A DNA stretch of 64,000 nucleotides from contig NC_068976.1 in assembly GCF_016808095.1 (NCBI RefSeq), forward strand, positions 10,387,001 to 10,451,000, given 5' to 3'. The position numbers and the translations under genes are program-made. Shown here piece after piece: positions 24,783 through 37,024 of this stretch. The notes beneath the pieces were generated by a model that made no database searches, was not told the origin of the DNA, and saw nothing but the letters and a program-made list of their open reading frames with translations. The first letter of the stretch is position 1, and every line of letters starts with the position of its first letter. The DNA comes from Vigna angularis. Its lineage: Eukaryota; Streptophyta; Magnoliopsida; Fabales; Fabaceae.

Positions 24783-25660
24783 CAACTACGGCAGACAGTC
24801 GCCCGGACCTTCAAGACATCGTTCTGGTCAGATAACAATAACATCTAACTAATCTAACTCCACCACCACAGAAACACACACACATATATACACTACCTTC
24901 AAAAACAATTTGACTGAAAACAAATTCTCCTCCTTGCAACGCCAAAATCAGGATGCTCTAGAGTCTGCCACTTCCATTGGTAATCTGCGAAGAATCAAAG
25001 CGAAGCGAAGCTTACTTCCAAAACCATACATAATTATCATCCTTTACTAAATATGTTAAAAAAAATTAACCTAAATTAAAAACAAAATGTTAAAAATACA
25101 ACGCATACAGTCGCTTTGCTTGTAAAGCGAGAAAGGAACATCAGCTAACCTAATTCCCGCGATCACGCATAAAAAACCATCGATTGAAAGCTGCAAAACA
25201 AGGAAATAACAATAGCAATCATTTCACAGCGATGAAATTGGAAACCTAAACAGTTCAAGAAAGAAAAGAAAAACAAAAATCGAATACGTGTTATCGTCAA
25301 CGAAACAACAGTTCGGGATTCGGCCGAATTCTAGAGAAGAGTTGAAAGAAAATCGGAATGAAATGGAGGCGCCGAGTGAGAGAGTGAAAAAGGAAAGCGT
25401 GCGAGGAAAGTGCTTTATGCGGATGAACCGATAAAACGACGATTAGAAGGAGCGAAACGGTAGCGTTGACTGGAAGAGTCGCGGCGCAAAGTAAAGCGCG
25501 AGAAAAACGACAGAGCGGAATGAGAAGGGGAAACGCATCGGAGAGAGAAGAGATTAAAGGGAAACGGCGCCGTATGGAGTTTGGGGATGATGACCGAGGG
25601 GAGGAGGAACAAAGGAGGGAGGTCACAATCAGATAAACGCTGTCATGCACATTTCCGTTG
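24783..25660 (-). promoter_or_regulatory. 5' leader and promoter-proximal region of the RING gene
   Basis: On the minus strand 25650-25240 is CT-rich and unusually GC-rich for this window, as expected for a transcribed leader. Candidate splice sites suggest an intron in the 5' UTR before 24782. No exact start site can be given. Confidence 0.4.
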
Positions 25661-25689
25661 CTTCCTTGCGGTGTTACCTCGCAGTATCT

Positions 25690-27045
25690 TTTCTTTTTTT
25701 TTTTCCTTTTTCCCTCTTCGAAAATGATGACAAGGGAAAAGGTATAAAACGAAGAAGCAGGAAGTAACTTTCGTTGTTGTTTTATTTATAAGAATAAATT
25801 AAAAGTTTAGTTCGGTATTTTTAGAACTAAGTAAATTCATTTGTGCGTATTTTCCTTGTTAATTTTTTAATAGATGTTGAATAGTGTTAAAAATATTGAT
25901 CTTTTGATTTATTTATTATTTAGAAATTACTATATAAGGGATGACATATGATGTATAAGTAATAGAAATAGAAGTGACTTAATGTATTAAAGTTATTTCT
26001 ATAAATATTTGGGTATTCATTATAATTATATACAAATATTCTTAATGCAATATATAAGATATACACTATAAAAATATTATTAAATAAAAACGATAAAAAA
26101 TTTAACTAATCATTATATCTAAGTTAAATATCATTTTATAAACTAAAATTTATTAATATCTAATATAGTTTTTATACTTATTAAAAGAAATTATTAGTAA
26201 AAAAATTATAATTAGTTTGTAACGTTCGTTATCAAGGTTCCAATTACTTACTATTCTGAATTAATATTTATTTTAAATCAATAATAATAAATAATTAAAA
26301 TTTAACTTATATTATAGATTAATTTAGGCTTTAATATACAAATTAGTTATAATTTTTTTATTAATAATAGAATTATTGTAAATATCTTTATAAAATATAA
26401 TAATTATTTATTTACAGTCACTAAATTTTATTAGTATTTGATGCTTTTGGTTTGTAATATTATGGAATAGATATGTCAAGTGTTTGATAATTTAACCACA
26501 ACATTTGAAATTCAGAAAATAAATGCATTAGTGAAAAGAAATTAAAGAATTAAATGTTTAAAAAGTAGAATATGTCATAAATATTAAGCGTGATCTTTAA
26601 AGAAACGAGTGATTCTTTTATTGGCACATTTAATATTATTAAATACATTAATTAACCTCTTTAATTTTAATGAGTTGTTAATTAATTAAATCTTGATAAG
26701 AGTGTTTAATTACTTTAATTGATATAAAAGAAAATTGTAGTACATACTTATATTCGCAGTCCATCAATTAATAAAATATTCATCATATTCGATTACATTG
26801 AACATAATTAAAATTATTTTGGCTAAGAGTTAATATGATTATACATTGTTATATATTTGTCTAGAATTTTGAACTCAAATTCATTGGTGCAGTTAGGATT
26901 TGATATATTGTGAAATTTAATGTTTGACTAATTCTTAATGTTTTGGTGTTTATTTTTCTTATATGCTAAAATAAGAGAATTTAAGAGTTTTTAAAATAAT
27001 TTCAATGATTTGATTTTTTTTAAAGAGTACTTCTTTTTGGGTTAT
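25690..27045. other. AT-rich spacer
   Basis: No gene or RNA recognised. Composition is extremely AT-rich. Confidence 0.6.
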
Positions 27046-28404
27046 ATATATATAACATCCCAAAAATACAGTTTAAAACTATATAATAGAATAATCATAT
27101 TTAATAATATTACAGCTCAGTCTTACATTAAAAGAGAACGTACGCTTCTGGCCGAACGGCCTTACAGAAAGAACTACAAACTTAAATTGTACAAGATAAG
27201 CAATTCTAACCGAACAGTTTACAAAAACCAACACCGGACGGTCATACAAAACAAAGGAAAAAGGTGATCGAACGACCACCTCACTATCAAACTAAACTAC
27301 TGACCGAACGGTTCTACTGTTCGGTTTTAACTTCAACCTCTACTAAGTTTTCTTCTTCCAGTGTCTCTTCCAGCAGCTCGTCTCCTTCTGCTCACATCCA
27401 CATGGATGATCATTGCAACAGAAGGACAACCGAACGTACAAAACAGACAAGACAGGAAACATAGGGTAAGCTTATGTAATTTAATTCATGTATAAACATA
27501 TATTTTACACAATCAACCAAACAAGATAATTCATCATTCGTTCATGCAAAGCCTAATACTAGACTGACTGTCTGGACTGTATGAAATCTGCGTAGCTACG
27601 ACGTTCGTGCACTCGGGTGATGTAGTAACTGGGATACCCTCAACAGCTGCCACCCGAGGTTAGTCCTATCTGTCCAAATTAACCATAAGGACTAGGACCT
27701 CCTGTCGTTCCCACACATGACTTATCCTCCTCTACGTGAGGACGAGTAATCACGGAATATCAGGATGAACCGCCAGCTTAGCATGCCCACATTCATACTT
27801 TACCAATTCCAATATACATTCATGAGTCATTCCTCCCCGGAACGCTCGTCCATAATCCAAAAAAATTCATCCATATCATATTCTCTTCATCTTTCATTAT
27901 TAATCATCTCAATTTCACCTTCATACAAAGATTATTAAGGACACCAAATACCGAACGTTCAATCCTAACTCAGAATGAGAACGAACACTTGGAACGAGAC
28001 CGAGAGGTCTCCAGTTCCAGAACAGATTAAGACCGAGGGGGTTATTATCGGGTTGAGAAAGAAACCGAGTACAATCATATATCACAAGAACGACTAGAAC
28101 GAACGTTACTTACAAAGTGAGCCAATTAAATGAACTGACTCTTGAGAGCTTCAACCGAACACCGCAAAGGTCATTCCAAGTGCTAAGACTCTAGGCCGAA
28201 ACCAATGAATACGGATACTTCAAAGAATAATACTTAGAAGAATTCACATGCTGAAACCGTACACTTATAAATACTTAGCTTATTTGAATTTAGAAATCAA
28301 GAAAACCGAATGTCAGTCAATGACCGAGTACGGTAGAGAGAAAACTCTATTGAAGCTGGACGAACGCTATTTTCATCAAGATAGATTATAAAAGAAAAGA
28401 GAAT

Positions 28405-28538
28405 GAGCGCTTGGTGTAAGACCGAGCACTACTCAGTACGAGCGCTTGGTGTAGGACCGAACACTACTCAGTACGAGCGCTTGATGTAGGACCGAACACT
28501 ACTCAGTACGAGCGCTTTGTGTAAGACCGAGCACAACT
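28405..28538. repeat. 35-bp tandem repeat, 3.8 copies, inside the LTR-like block
   Basis: Copies at 28405-28439, 28440-28474, 28475-28509 and 28510 on. Each starts GAGCGCTT, contains GTAGGACCGAACAC or GTAAGACCGAGCAC, and ends CTACTCAGTAC. The last copy is partial. Confidence 0.92.
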
Positions 28539-28620
28539 AAACTTATAGTAGAAGGCTTGATAAATATAATAAGATACCATTTGGAGTAGTGTTTAAGAAC
28601 AAACAAAAATATACAAATAC

Positions 28621-28628
28621 ATATATAT

Positions 28629-28659
<31 letters not shown>

Positions 28660-28660
28660 C
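28621..28660. repeat. (AT)n/(CATA)n microsatellite
   Basis: TA run with interspersed CATA units inside the LTR-like block. Confidence 0.85.
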
Positions 28661-30736
28661 TTAAGTTTATAACCGAATACCAAGAAACAACTATGTTTGG
28701 CCGAACGCTCATGCACAGTATTTCGAAACGAAGACGCTCGTCCTCAACTAGGATTCTTCCCAAAGGAAAGAATCCAATTCCAACCAAGTTCACTAGAAAA
28801 ACCGAACGGTCAAGGACCGTTTAGTGACGAACGTACACTTTCATAGGGGAATTTCATACTTAGAAATCATTTATCTCAATTCAACTTCTCAACATTTATC
28901 TACAATATTTCATACATCCATATCATAGAAATTTCACATACTTCATACATCAGAACATAGCACAATCATATTTCATTTTAAATCATCAAATCAACGAACG
29001 TTCATGCAATACAGCAACATACAAATTAAATTGGATAAGCTTCCCTTACATCTAGCGTGACCGGACGTTCACAGAGGAAGAATGCAGTTCACCACTACCA
29101 GTTCTTCTACCCTCAACGCTCGACAACTTTTCAACAACCCAGCTTCACAAACCGAACGGTTTATCTGGAAGCTCTTGACGCCGGAAGTGCTTCTACGATG
29201 TCTAAATGGAGATCGGAGAAGAGAAAGGGTGAGATTTCTTAGAGAGAAGATGAAGGAGATGTAGTGAGAAGGACGAGAAAATGATATTTTTCAGAATCTG
29301 GAAGAAGGGTGCATGTAGAGAGTGTGACGTGAATTTCTGAAAATCAAGTTTTCCTTCCCACGTCAAAACGAGCGTCCTCTCATCTGCCAACACCTGTCTT
29401 CCACTGTCTGATTTCTGAATCCTCTTCACTTGACACCTGACATTCGTTTAGAGAGATTTTGGATGCGTTTTAAATGATTCTGACAATATACATTAAAAGC
29501 TAAATAAGAATTTTTCAACTTCTACCTAAAATTTTAATAAAAACTTTATAAATTTTAGATTTAATAGCCTATTAAATTCTTATCTATAACTATACATAAA
29601 GAGATACACGTGTTCTTCATTTTTGTTTTTTCAATTTCACCTTTCTTAATTATTATTTTTAAATTTAAATGATAATTAATAAAAAACTAGTTTTCAATTT
29701 TATGTAATTATTTTTTGAATTCAAATAACTATTATTACAAAATAATTATTTACTTATTTATCATTTTAATAACTACTTTTTCAAATTTAAATAATTACTT
29801 ATAGTCAAAACAATTATTTATACAATATTACTTATAATATTTTTTATTTCAATAACTAAAATTTATCTTATCTATAGTTATATCTATAATTATATAATTT
29901 TTTATTTCTTTTTCATTTTACTCTTTTAATTACTATTTTAAAAATTTAAATAATTTGTAAATATTTAAAAATATGTATACACATATGCGTGTTTACGTTA
30001 TTATTGGTAAGGATGATTTATCATTTTTTTTTCTTTATTTATCTTTTACTTAATGTGATAGGATAAATTATTATTATAAGACTAAAAATATAAAAATCAT
30101 ATCAAGTAAAAAATATTTTAAATTATTATTATAAATATAAAGACTAAAAATATTATTTATTAAGATAAAATTGTTTAGAGAATAGATAATTTAAGCAATT
30201 CAGATTTTGAAGTTTAACAAAAAACATTAAACAAAATATTGCTACATACGAAAAGTTGGTTAAACTAATAGCGTCTAATGAAAAAGCATTTTACAACGTC
30301 TAATGCTAAGAGTATAAATAATGTTTTCTAAACCAAATTGTTTAAATGAACTAGAAAAACATAAACCATCTAAAAGAAAGTATCTCTCATTGAAATCTCT
30401 CAATAAACTATGAACAAAACAAGCTAGCTTCTTATGGAAACAAAAGTTTATCTCTTATATAACACTAAGGTTGAAAGAAATTTTTCATTCAATGTAGTGT
30501 TATATCAAGCAAAGCTTTCTAGAGAAAATTTCGTCTAATGAAGGACCATTAAACGCTTTAGCCTTTGATAAAACATCTTATGTTTATATCATCTGATGAA
30601 TATACATGTTATTTGTCTTACCAAACGATGCATTTATTAATGAAATGACAAATGATAAAATGTTTTGAACATGCTAGACTGTATAACGCTTATCAACATT
30701 CAAAACATTTAATTCAGGAAAGAGAGACACATCATA

Positions 30737-30870
30737 TGTTGGGTACAAACAAAGTCCCACATCAGATAAAATAAGAGATGGACATGAGTTTATATACACA
30801 TAAAATACCTCAATTGGTAAGAGGCCTTTGGAGTGATACCAAAAGCAAATCTGTGAGGACTTGACTAAAA
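30737..30870. mobile_element. TRIM/copia-type LTR fragment
   Basis: TGTTGGGTACAAACAAAGTC followed by CCACATCAGATA, then TATACACATAAAATACCTC and GAGGCCTTTGGAG, is a pattern I know from many short legume LTR elements with an AAGTCCCACATC block. The left end TGTTGGG fits an LTR start. The right end is not clear. Confidence 0.5.
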
Positions 30871-30893
30871 TACCTTAAACACTATACATCTTT

Positions 30894-31627
30894 TTTCAAA
30901 TATAACTATTTTTCAAGGTTCTAAGATCCTTTTTCTTAATGTAGTCTTTGGTATTGAATGAGACACATTTTGTAGTATTGATTATAAAGACTTAAAACAA
31001 ATTTGGATAAATTATGAAAAAGATAATATAATACATCAGAAATTAAAAGATATTTAGATAAATGATAAAAGGTTACTATTACTGGTAAAGATTTGAGAAA
31101 ATATTTACACAAATAATATTTGTTACTAAATTCTTACTATCTCTTCACAACTTTCATTCCAACGATGAAAAACTTCATTTATTCAGCCGTATTTATAGTT
31201 GAAGTAGGATTACTATAATTGTACTACATTTTACTGTAGTAGCACTGTAACTGTACTACATTGTTACTGTAACAACACATGTTTCACGAGATATTTTCAT
31301 TATAACATCGTACATATTTACTATAAAATGTATTTTATTATAACATTTTACTGTAATGTTACTGTAACACTATACATATTTTTCTAAAAAATATATATTT
31401 TCTCAAATATAACTATTTTTCAAGGTTCTAAGATCCTTTTTCTTAATGTAGTCTTTGATATTGAATTAGACACATTTTGTAGTATTGATTACAAAGACTT
31501 AGAAAAATATTTGGATAAATTATGAAAAAGATAATATAGTAATAACAACTTAAAAGATATTTAGATAAATGATAAAAGGTTACTATTGCTCGTAAAGATT
31601 TGAGAAAATATTTAAACAAATAATAAG
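30894..31627. repeat. Direct repeat pair of about 230 bp plus decayed partial copies
   Basis: Copies at about 30894-31120 and 31397-31627 share long runs such as CAAGGTTCTAAGATCCTTTT and TTTAGATAAATGATAAAAGG. Shorter related units with GATAAAAAGATAATATT continue to about 31770. The 280 bases between are rich in ACTGTAAC words. Confidence 0.85.
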
Positions 31628-32064
31628 AAGTATTAATTTGACTAAAGTATTCAAATAAATAATAAAAAAGATAATATTGCTTATAAAAATATATTTAAAC
31701 ATATAATGTTTATAAAGATTTTTAAAAAATGATAAAAAGGATAATGTTGGCTATAAATTCTTAACAAGAAATATTTCAATAAATGATAATGGTTTGTGTC
31801 ATTTAATTTTAAAAGAAAAAGGTAAAAAATTAAAAGAAGTGAGATGAGAAAAAAAGAAAAAGAAAACTGGAAATATAATATCAATTGTATTAATATTTAA
31901 TATTTAATATTTATAATCACTTGTGATAAGTCATCGATGGTGATCATCAATTTTTATTTTTTAATACAATAAATAATTAAAATAATAAATAATAAAATAA
32001 ACAAATTATTAATGAAAGAAATAATACCACTTCTTATTTTATGTACTTAACTCAAACAATGTTA

Positions 32065-32068
<4 letters not shown>

Positions 32069-32139
<71 letters not shown>
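32069..32139. repeat. Long (AT)n microsatellite
   Basis: About 35 uninterrupted TA units, the longest in the window. Confidence 0.95.
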
Positions 32140-32142
<3 letters not shown>

Positions 32143-32617
32143 ATAGTTGACTTTTATTTTTTATACATAAAGAATAACTGTGGTATTCACTTTTAAATAA
32201 AAGTTTTTAACATTAAAATAATTATTTTTATTATCATATTTTATTTCATTTTTATTATCTATATACTTTATTTCAAACAAATATAGTAAAATTTAAAAAA
32301 CAAAAAGCAAAACATTTTGTTTTATTAAATATTTTTCTGCTCTCCACGGATACTATTTTTTAACTTCTAAAATTTTCTTAAAATTTTACTATATAAAATA
32401 ATTTTCAAAACTAGAAATTAAATATACCAAAAGTAACTTTTATAAATTTATTACAACTAAAAGAAACATATAAGCTCATTCTATTTCACTCATTGAAAAA
32501 TAATATTTTAAAATCTCTTAAAAAACAATCCATTTTAATAATGTAACATATGTATTAAAATTTTAAATTAAAAAAATAAAATAAATATAGTTAAATTGTG
32601 AGGTTGGTTTGTATGGG

Positions 32618-32650
<33 letters not shown>
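32618..32650. repeat. (ATA)n trinucleotide microsatellite
   Basis: Eleven ATA units about 700 bases upstream of the PP2A B' start codon, in the probable promoter. Confidence 0.95.
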
Positions 32651-32652
<2 letters not shown>

Positions 32653-32699
32653 GCCACCGTGTTTATTTTACTATTCCCCTTTCCCGTTGTTTTCCTGAG

Positions 32700-33328
32700 T
32701 TTCACAAGATAGATCAGTAACAATAGGAATCTAGAAACAGCTCACAGTGATTTCTCTCAGTGACTCAAAATCTCCGCATAGCTTCCATTGTCACTGCAAC
32801 CACACTCACTATCTTGCTTACCCTAATAAGCTATCACCTTTCTCACAATCAACCTCATCTTTCTTTTCTCTTTCTCTCTCTGCATTCCAACAAAAGTTGA
32901 AGCAATTGTGTTCAGAGAATGTGAGATTCTTTGGTTCAAAGCTAAACTTCTCATTAGTGTTATTTTTATTATCTTTCACTTCTTTTTGTTATCGACGTTT
33001 CACCTTTTCTCTTTCTCTACTGGCTCATCTTTTGGTTGATGTTCTTCTTTCCCAACAAACCCCAACCTTTAAGATTTGGTTTTTCCATCAATGTGTAATG
33101 CAAAATCGAAAATTTCCGCAAACCCGTTTCAACTGCGGATCTCAATTTCACGGGACACACCCCATTGCTCGGATTTTCCTGTGATCGAGATCTAGGGTTT
33201 CTGCTTTCCCTTTTCAAAACTTTTGATTAATCAGCACTCTCCAGTTCGTCTGGTTCCGATTCTTCCTTCATGGGTTCGATTTTCGTCTGATAGGTTCGTA
33301 AACAGTTGATTTCAGCTTCTGAGTCGCA
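32700..33328 (+). promoter_or_regulatory. Probable 5' leader of the PP2A B' gene
   Basis: Pyrimidine-rich, less AT-rich sequence with TCTCTTTCTCTC tracts and several ATGs. An intron may be present; limits are unknown. Confidence 0.35.
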
Positions 33329-35963
33329 ATGCTCAAGCAAATCCTCAGCAAGCTTCCTCGGAAGTCGTTGAAACCCGACTCGGACGAGTCGTCTTGGGGT
33401 GACTCCGGGCTTTCAGCCGATTCGCCACGCGTTGCCGGTAAAAGCCAAAGACCACATGGCGGCAGTTCCACCGCTGCGAAGCGAGCTTCGTCATCGGCGG
33501 TGTTTCCGGCGAGCATGGTGTCCGGATTTGAACCTTTGGTGCCGTTTAAGGATGTTGCTAATGCTGAGAAGATGAACCTGTTCGTGAGCAAGTTGAGCCT
33601 TTGTTGTGTAACGTTTGATTTCAGTGACCCTAGTAAGAGCGTTGCAGATAAAGATGTGAAAAGAAAGACTTTGGTTGAGCTTGTTGATTTTGTGGCTTGT
33701 GGGACAATGAAGTTTAGTGAACCTGCTATTCTTGCTTTGTGTAGAATGTGCGCTTTCAATTTGTTTAGAGTTTTCCCTCCTAATTATAGGACATGTGGTG
33801 GTGAAAATGATGATGATGAACCTATGTTTGATCCTGCATGGCCACATTTGCAACTTGTGTATGAATTGCTGCTCAAGTTTATCTCTTCTTCGTGCCTCGA
33901 TGCGAAGGTGGCGAAAAAGTATATTGATCATTCGTTTATTGCCAGATTGCTTGAGTTGTTTGATTCGGAGGATCCTAGGGAAAGGGATTGCTTGAAGGCA
34001 ATTCTGCATAGGATTTATGGGAAGTTCATGGTGCATAGACCCTATATTCGGAAATCTATTAACAACATATTTTATCGGTTTGTGTTTGAGACTGAGAAGC
34101 ACAGTGGGATTGGTGAGTTGTTGGAAATTTTTGGGAGTGTGATTACTGGGTTTGCTTTACCCTTGAAAGAGGAACATAAAATCTTCTTGTGGAGAGTTTT
34201 GGTCCCCTTGCACAAGCCGAAATCAATTGCGGTCTACTTTCAGCAATTGTCCTACTGTGTTATGCAGTTTATAGAAAAGGAGCCCAAGTTAGCGAGCATT
34301 GTCATAAGGGGCTTGTTGAAATATTGGCCAGCAACAAATAGTCAGAAAGAGGTGATCTTTCTGGGTGAACTGGAAGAAATTTTGGAAGTAATTAACATGG
34401 TAGAGTTCCAGAGGATCATGGTTCCTTTGTTTTGGCGGATTGGATGCTGCATAAACAGCTTACACTTTCAGGTAAAATTGTTGTACTGAATTCATTTGGT
34501 AAATCCTCATTATTTGCACATTTCTAGTTTTGTGTTAATTTTTAACTTAAAAGAAATATATCCTTGTTGCATCTTTTGCGTGCTTCTATATTTTTTCTTT
34601 CACTTACTGGTTCTGGCAGCTTTTATTTCTATTAACGTACAGTACAATCTTTCTTACAGACTTTAATATCTTTCTTATTTTGTAATATATTTTGAGTATG
34701 GAAATGTAGACAAATGCTTGAAAAGCTCAAGCATATTTGTCATGCAATGTGGTCGGATTAGTTCTTTTACTTTTTCTTGGACTTCTTCCTTCTTTTTCCA
34801 TATTTGAATAAAATGCTTCCGTAGAATTTGTGTCCTAATACCCTCTTTATGAAGCAAATTCTGTGTAAGATTTAATGACATTTAATTAAATATTAATGGT
34901 ACTGTAAATGGTATTCCAGTTAAATAGCTGTATTTAGTTTCAACGTTGTCTACCCAACAAAGGTTTTCACGTGCTTAAGATTTTGAGAAAACAGTTGTTT
35001 GTGAATGTGATGTAAGCTGGTAGCTCAGCTACGGATGTGGAATTATGTTATAGTAGTAATAACTTAGATGGTCGTATTGGAAGTTTAAACTTAGATTTTT
35101 CTGAGACACTAGGTCATGTGTCTTTTTATTGATTTTTAAAAGAGGAACTGTACTCGATGATGGAACAACTTGGAGTTTGCTTCATCTCACAAGATTTATG
35201 TTTATTTGTGCACATTTATTTTATGTTTTAACAAATGTTCACTGTGGATCGGGAGTGTAAGCATAAAAGATTAATAGGGAGATAGTCTAAATGGGTTTTA
35301 CTTTGGTGTTAAAAGATAAAACAGAGATCTTGTTTGGACAAGTTTGTGGCTAAGGAAGATATGAAAGCAATTTGTGTTGTCATCCATAGTTAGTTTGAAA
35401 TTTCTAGTTGGACCTCAAACGTTCATGGGATTGAGGATAAACAACACTCTTGTCTGTACTGGGCGTTATATTTTCCATAAATTCCTTTGTTTTTTTAAAC
35501 CCCTGAGGAAATGAAGCTATTTTTGTTCCTTAATGAACTTGTAACTTTTTTGGCGCTTGTTGCCATTAACCAGCTTGTTAATTGCTGAATGATACATTTT
35601 TCTGTGTCTATCGAACATTGATTGTTGCAGGTAGCTGAAAGGGCCCTTTTCTTATGGAACAATGATCACATTGTCAACTTGATTGCACATAACCGGCAAG
35701 TGATCCTGCCCATCGTCTTTCCAGCTTTAGATAGGAATGTTCAAGGCCATTGGAACCCGGCAGTTGTCAACCTAACTCACAATATTAGAAAGATGTTCTT
35801 GGAGATGGATGAAAAGCTCTTCATTTATTGTCATAATCACTTTAAGGAGGAAGAAACAATCTTGACCTCTGCAGCAGAGAAGCGGAAGGAGGCATGGAAA
35901 CAACTAGAGCATGCCGCCAGTCTCAGGCCTGTTACTGGAAATACTGCAGTGTTAGTGTCCTGA
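33329..35963 (+). CDS. PP2A regulatory subunit B' (B56 family), kappa-like
   Basis: Two coding exons, 33329-34471 and 35631-35963, join in phase 0 to give 491 aa. After a variable Ser-rich N-terminus ([15 protein letters not shown]..., residues 1-70) comes the long B56 HEAT-like core. Recognisable blocks include [68 protein letters not shown] and FYCHNHF-like [13 protein letters not shown]' subunits bind the PP2A scaffold/catalytic dimer and choose substrates. Length and the two-exon structure match intact plant members. The kappa label rests on the recalled Arabidopsis neighbourhood (At5g25510 near CID6 and CYCA2;1), not on a tree. It converges with the cyclin gene downstream. Confidence 0.85.
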
Positions 35964-36249
35964 CTTGTATTGCATACTGCACATTCTCAATCCTCTTTTC
36001 ACTTGTCTCATGTTATGGTGGAAAACTATAAGAAATGTGGAATAGCTGGTATTGGGATTAGCATTTTGTTTTTGAATCCTATGTTCTATGATGCTTCTGG
36101 TACCAGATGAAGAAGTGAGAGGGTTTTCATTGGGACTGTGGTACATGACGAGGACCATGCAGTGAATTAACTCATTTTCTGTGTAACTTTATTTCCAGAA
36201 GCTTCTGTGTATGTCGTGCTTGTACTTTACATTACAGTCACCAGGCACA

Positions 36250-37020
36250 AGTCTTGATCCCAAATCAAGGACTCAAGCTCTCCTGTATTAACTATCATGG
36301 CCAACAAGCACACCCGAGATTAAGTATTAGCTAGTTATAATAACAAAAATTGAACAGTTCCGTCCTTGGATTCTGTAATTTTCTTTTTGAAAATGCAAAT
36401 TGATGGATGGTTACTTTCACCAGAACAGTCCCGAGTACTATTCAATTAAGCAAAATTTTATTATCCAATTTAGATAATAAATTTATTATATCCTTAATTA
36501 GAAAAATATTTTCGTAATTGTTTAAAGAACATAAATGATCTAATAAGATTTAGTGAGTCTGATCTTATATCTTTAGTAAGATTTTGATGCACTTTCAAAA
36601 AGGATTCTGTCGTGTAAAATAAACGTAAACCAGTTTTAGACAATTTTTGTTACGGCAGACGGTTGGTACGACACAAAACTACGCATGAAGCACTTGCAAA
36701 GACACAAAACTACGCATGAAACACTTGCAAAGACAAACAAAACTACGCATGAAGCAATTGCAAAGCTTGTTGCCTGATAATGAAGTACTTACAAAGCTTG
36801 TTGCCTGAAAATGAAGTTTAAAATTGATGCCTCTAACTATGATTCTCTGTTTTAATTGTATCCTGATGTAACAATTTTTCAGTACAATAACAATATGCAA
36901 GTACCAGAGTTGGGTACCTTCCTACAAGTTACAGCTATCAATCAGACTGCAATTGGGAATTAGATGATCAAACAAATAATTACAACCAAAGGTAATACAC
37001 ATATGAAATTCCAAAAGTCA
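36250..37020. other. Convergent intergenic region (B' and CYCA2 3' ends)
   Basis: Presumably contains both 3' UTRs. No gene. Includes the 31-bp tandem array at 36671-36816. Confidence 0.5.
36671..36816. repeat. Two adjoining 31-bp tandem arrays
   Basis: ACACAAAACTACGCATGAAG plus CACTTGCAAAG is present three times (36671, 36702, 36733 with an insertion). It is followed by CTTGTTGCCTGATAATGAAG units from 36766 and 36797. The second unit is also about 31 bases, and both types end in TACAAAG/TGCAAAG-like words. Confidence 0.85.
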
Positions 37021-37024
37021 ATAT

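Larger units (their letters stand above)
27046..29490. mobile_element. Solo-LTR-like block, CCGAACG-rich (Ty3/gypsy, Tekay-like)
   Basis: The proposed LTR is 27051-29485 (2,435 bp). It begins TATAACATCCC, close to the TGTAACACCCC start of Tekay/Del-type gypsy LTRs, and ends ATTCTGACA. ATATA lies on both sides (27046-27050 and 29486-29490), although the left one sits in an AT run. The block is much richer in G+C than its flanks. It has words CCGAACGG, ACCGAACG and GAACGTTC scattered throughout, on both strands. It has no pol coding sequence and no second LTR. Orientation and limits need an alignment to full-length copies. Confidence 0.6.
29491..32690. other. AT-rich spacer with several repeats
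   Basis: No gene seen. Contains a TRIM/copia-like scrap (30737-30870), a direct duplication (30894-31120 and 31397-31627), (AT)n at 32069-32139 and (ATA)n at 32618-32650. Confidence 0.55.

Noticed and set aside
24783..24785. Start of the RING protein one codon earlier (TTG)
   Set aside because: Not an ATG and directly preceded by an in-frame TAG; the ATG at 24782 is the start.
27046..27050. Certain 5-bp target duplication for the LTR-like block
   Set aside because: ATATA on the left lies in a TA run, so the match to 29486-29490 is weak by itself; kept only as supporting evidence.
33268..33759. 163-codon minus-strand open frame
   Set aside because: Shadow of the same PP2A exon.
33491..34102. 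203-codon minus-strand open frame
   Set aside because: Shadow of the PP2A B' coding exon; no family resemblance, and the plus strand encodes a clear B56 protein.
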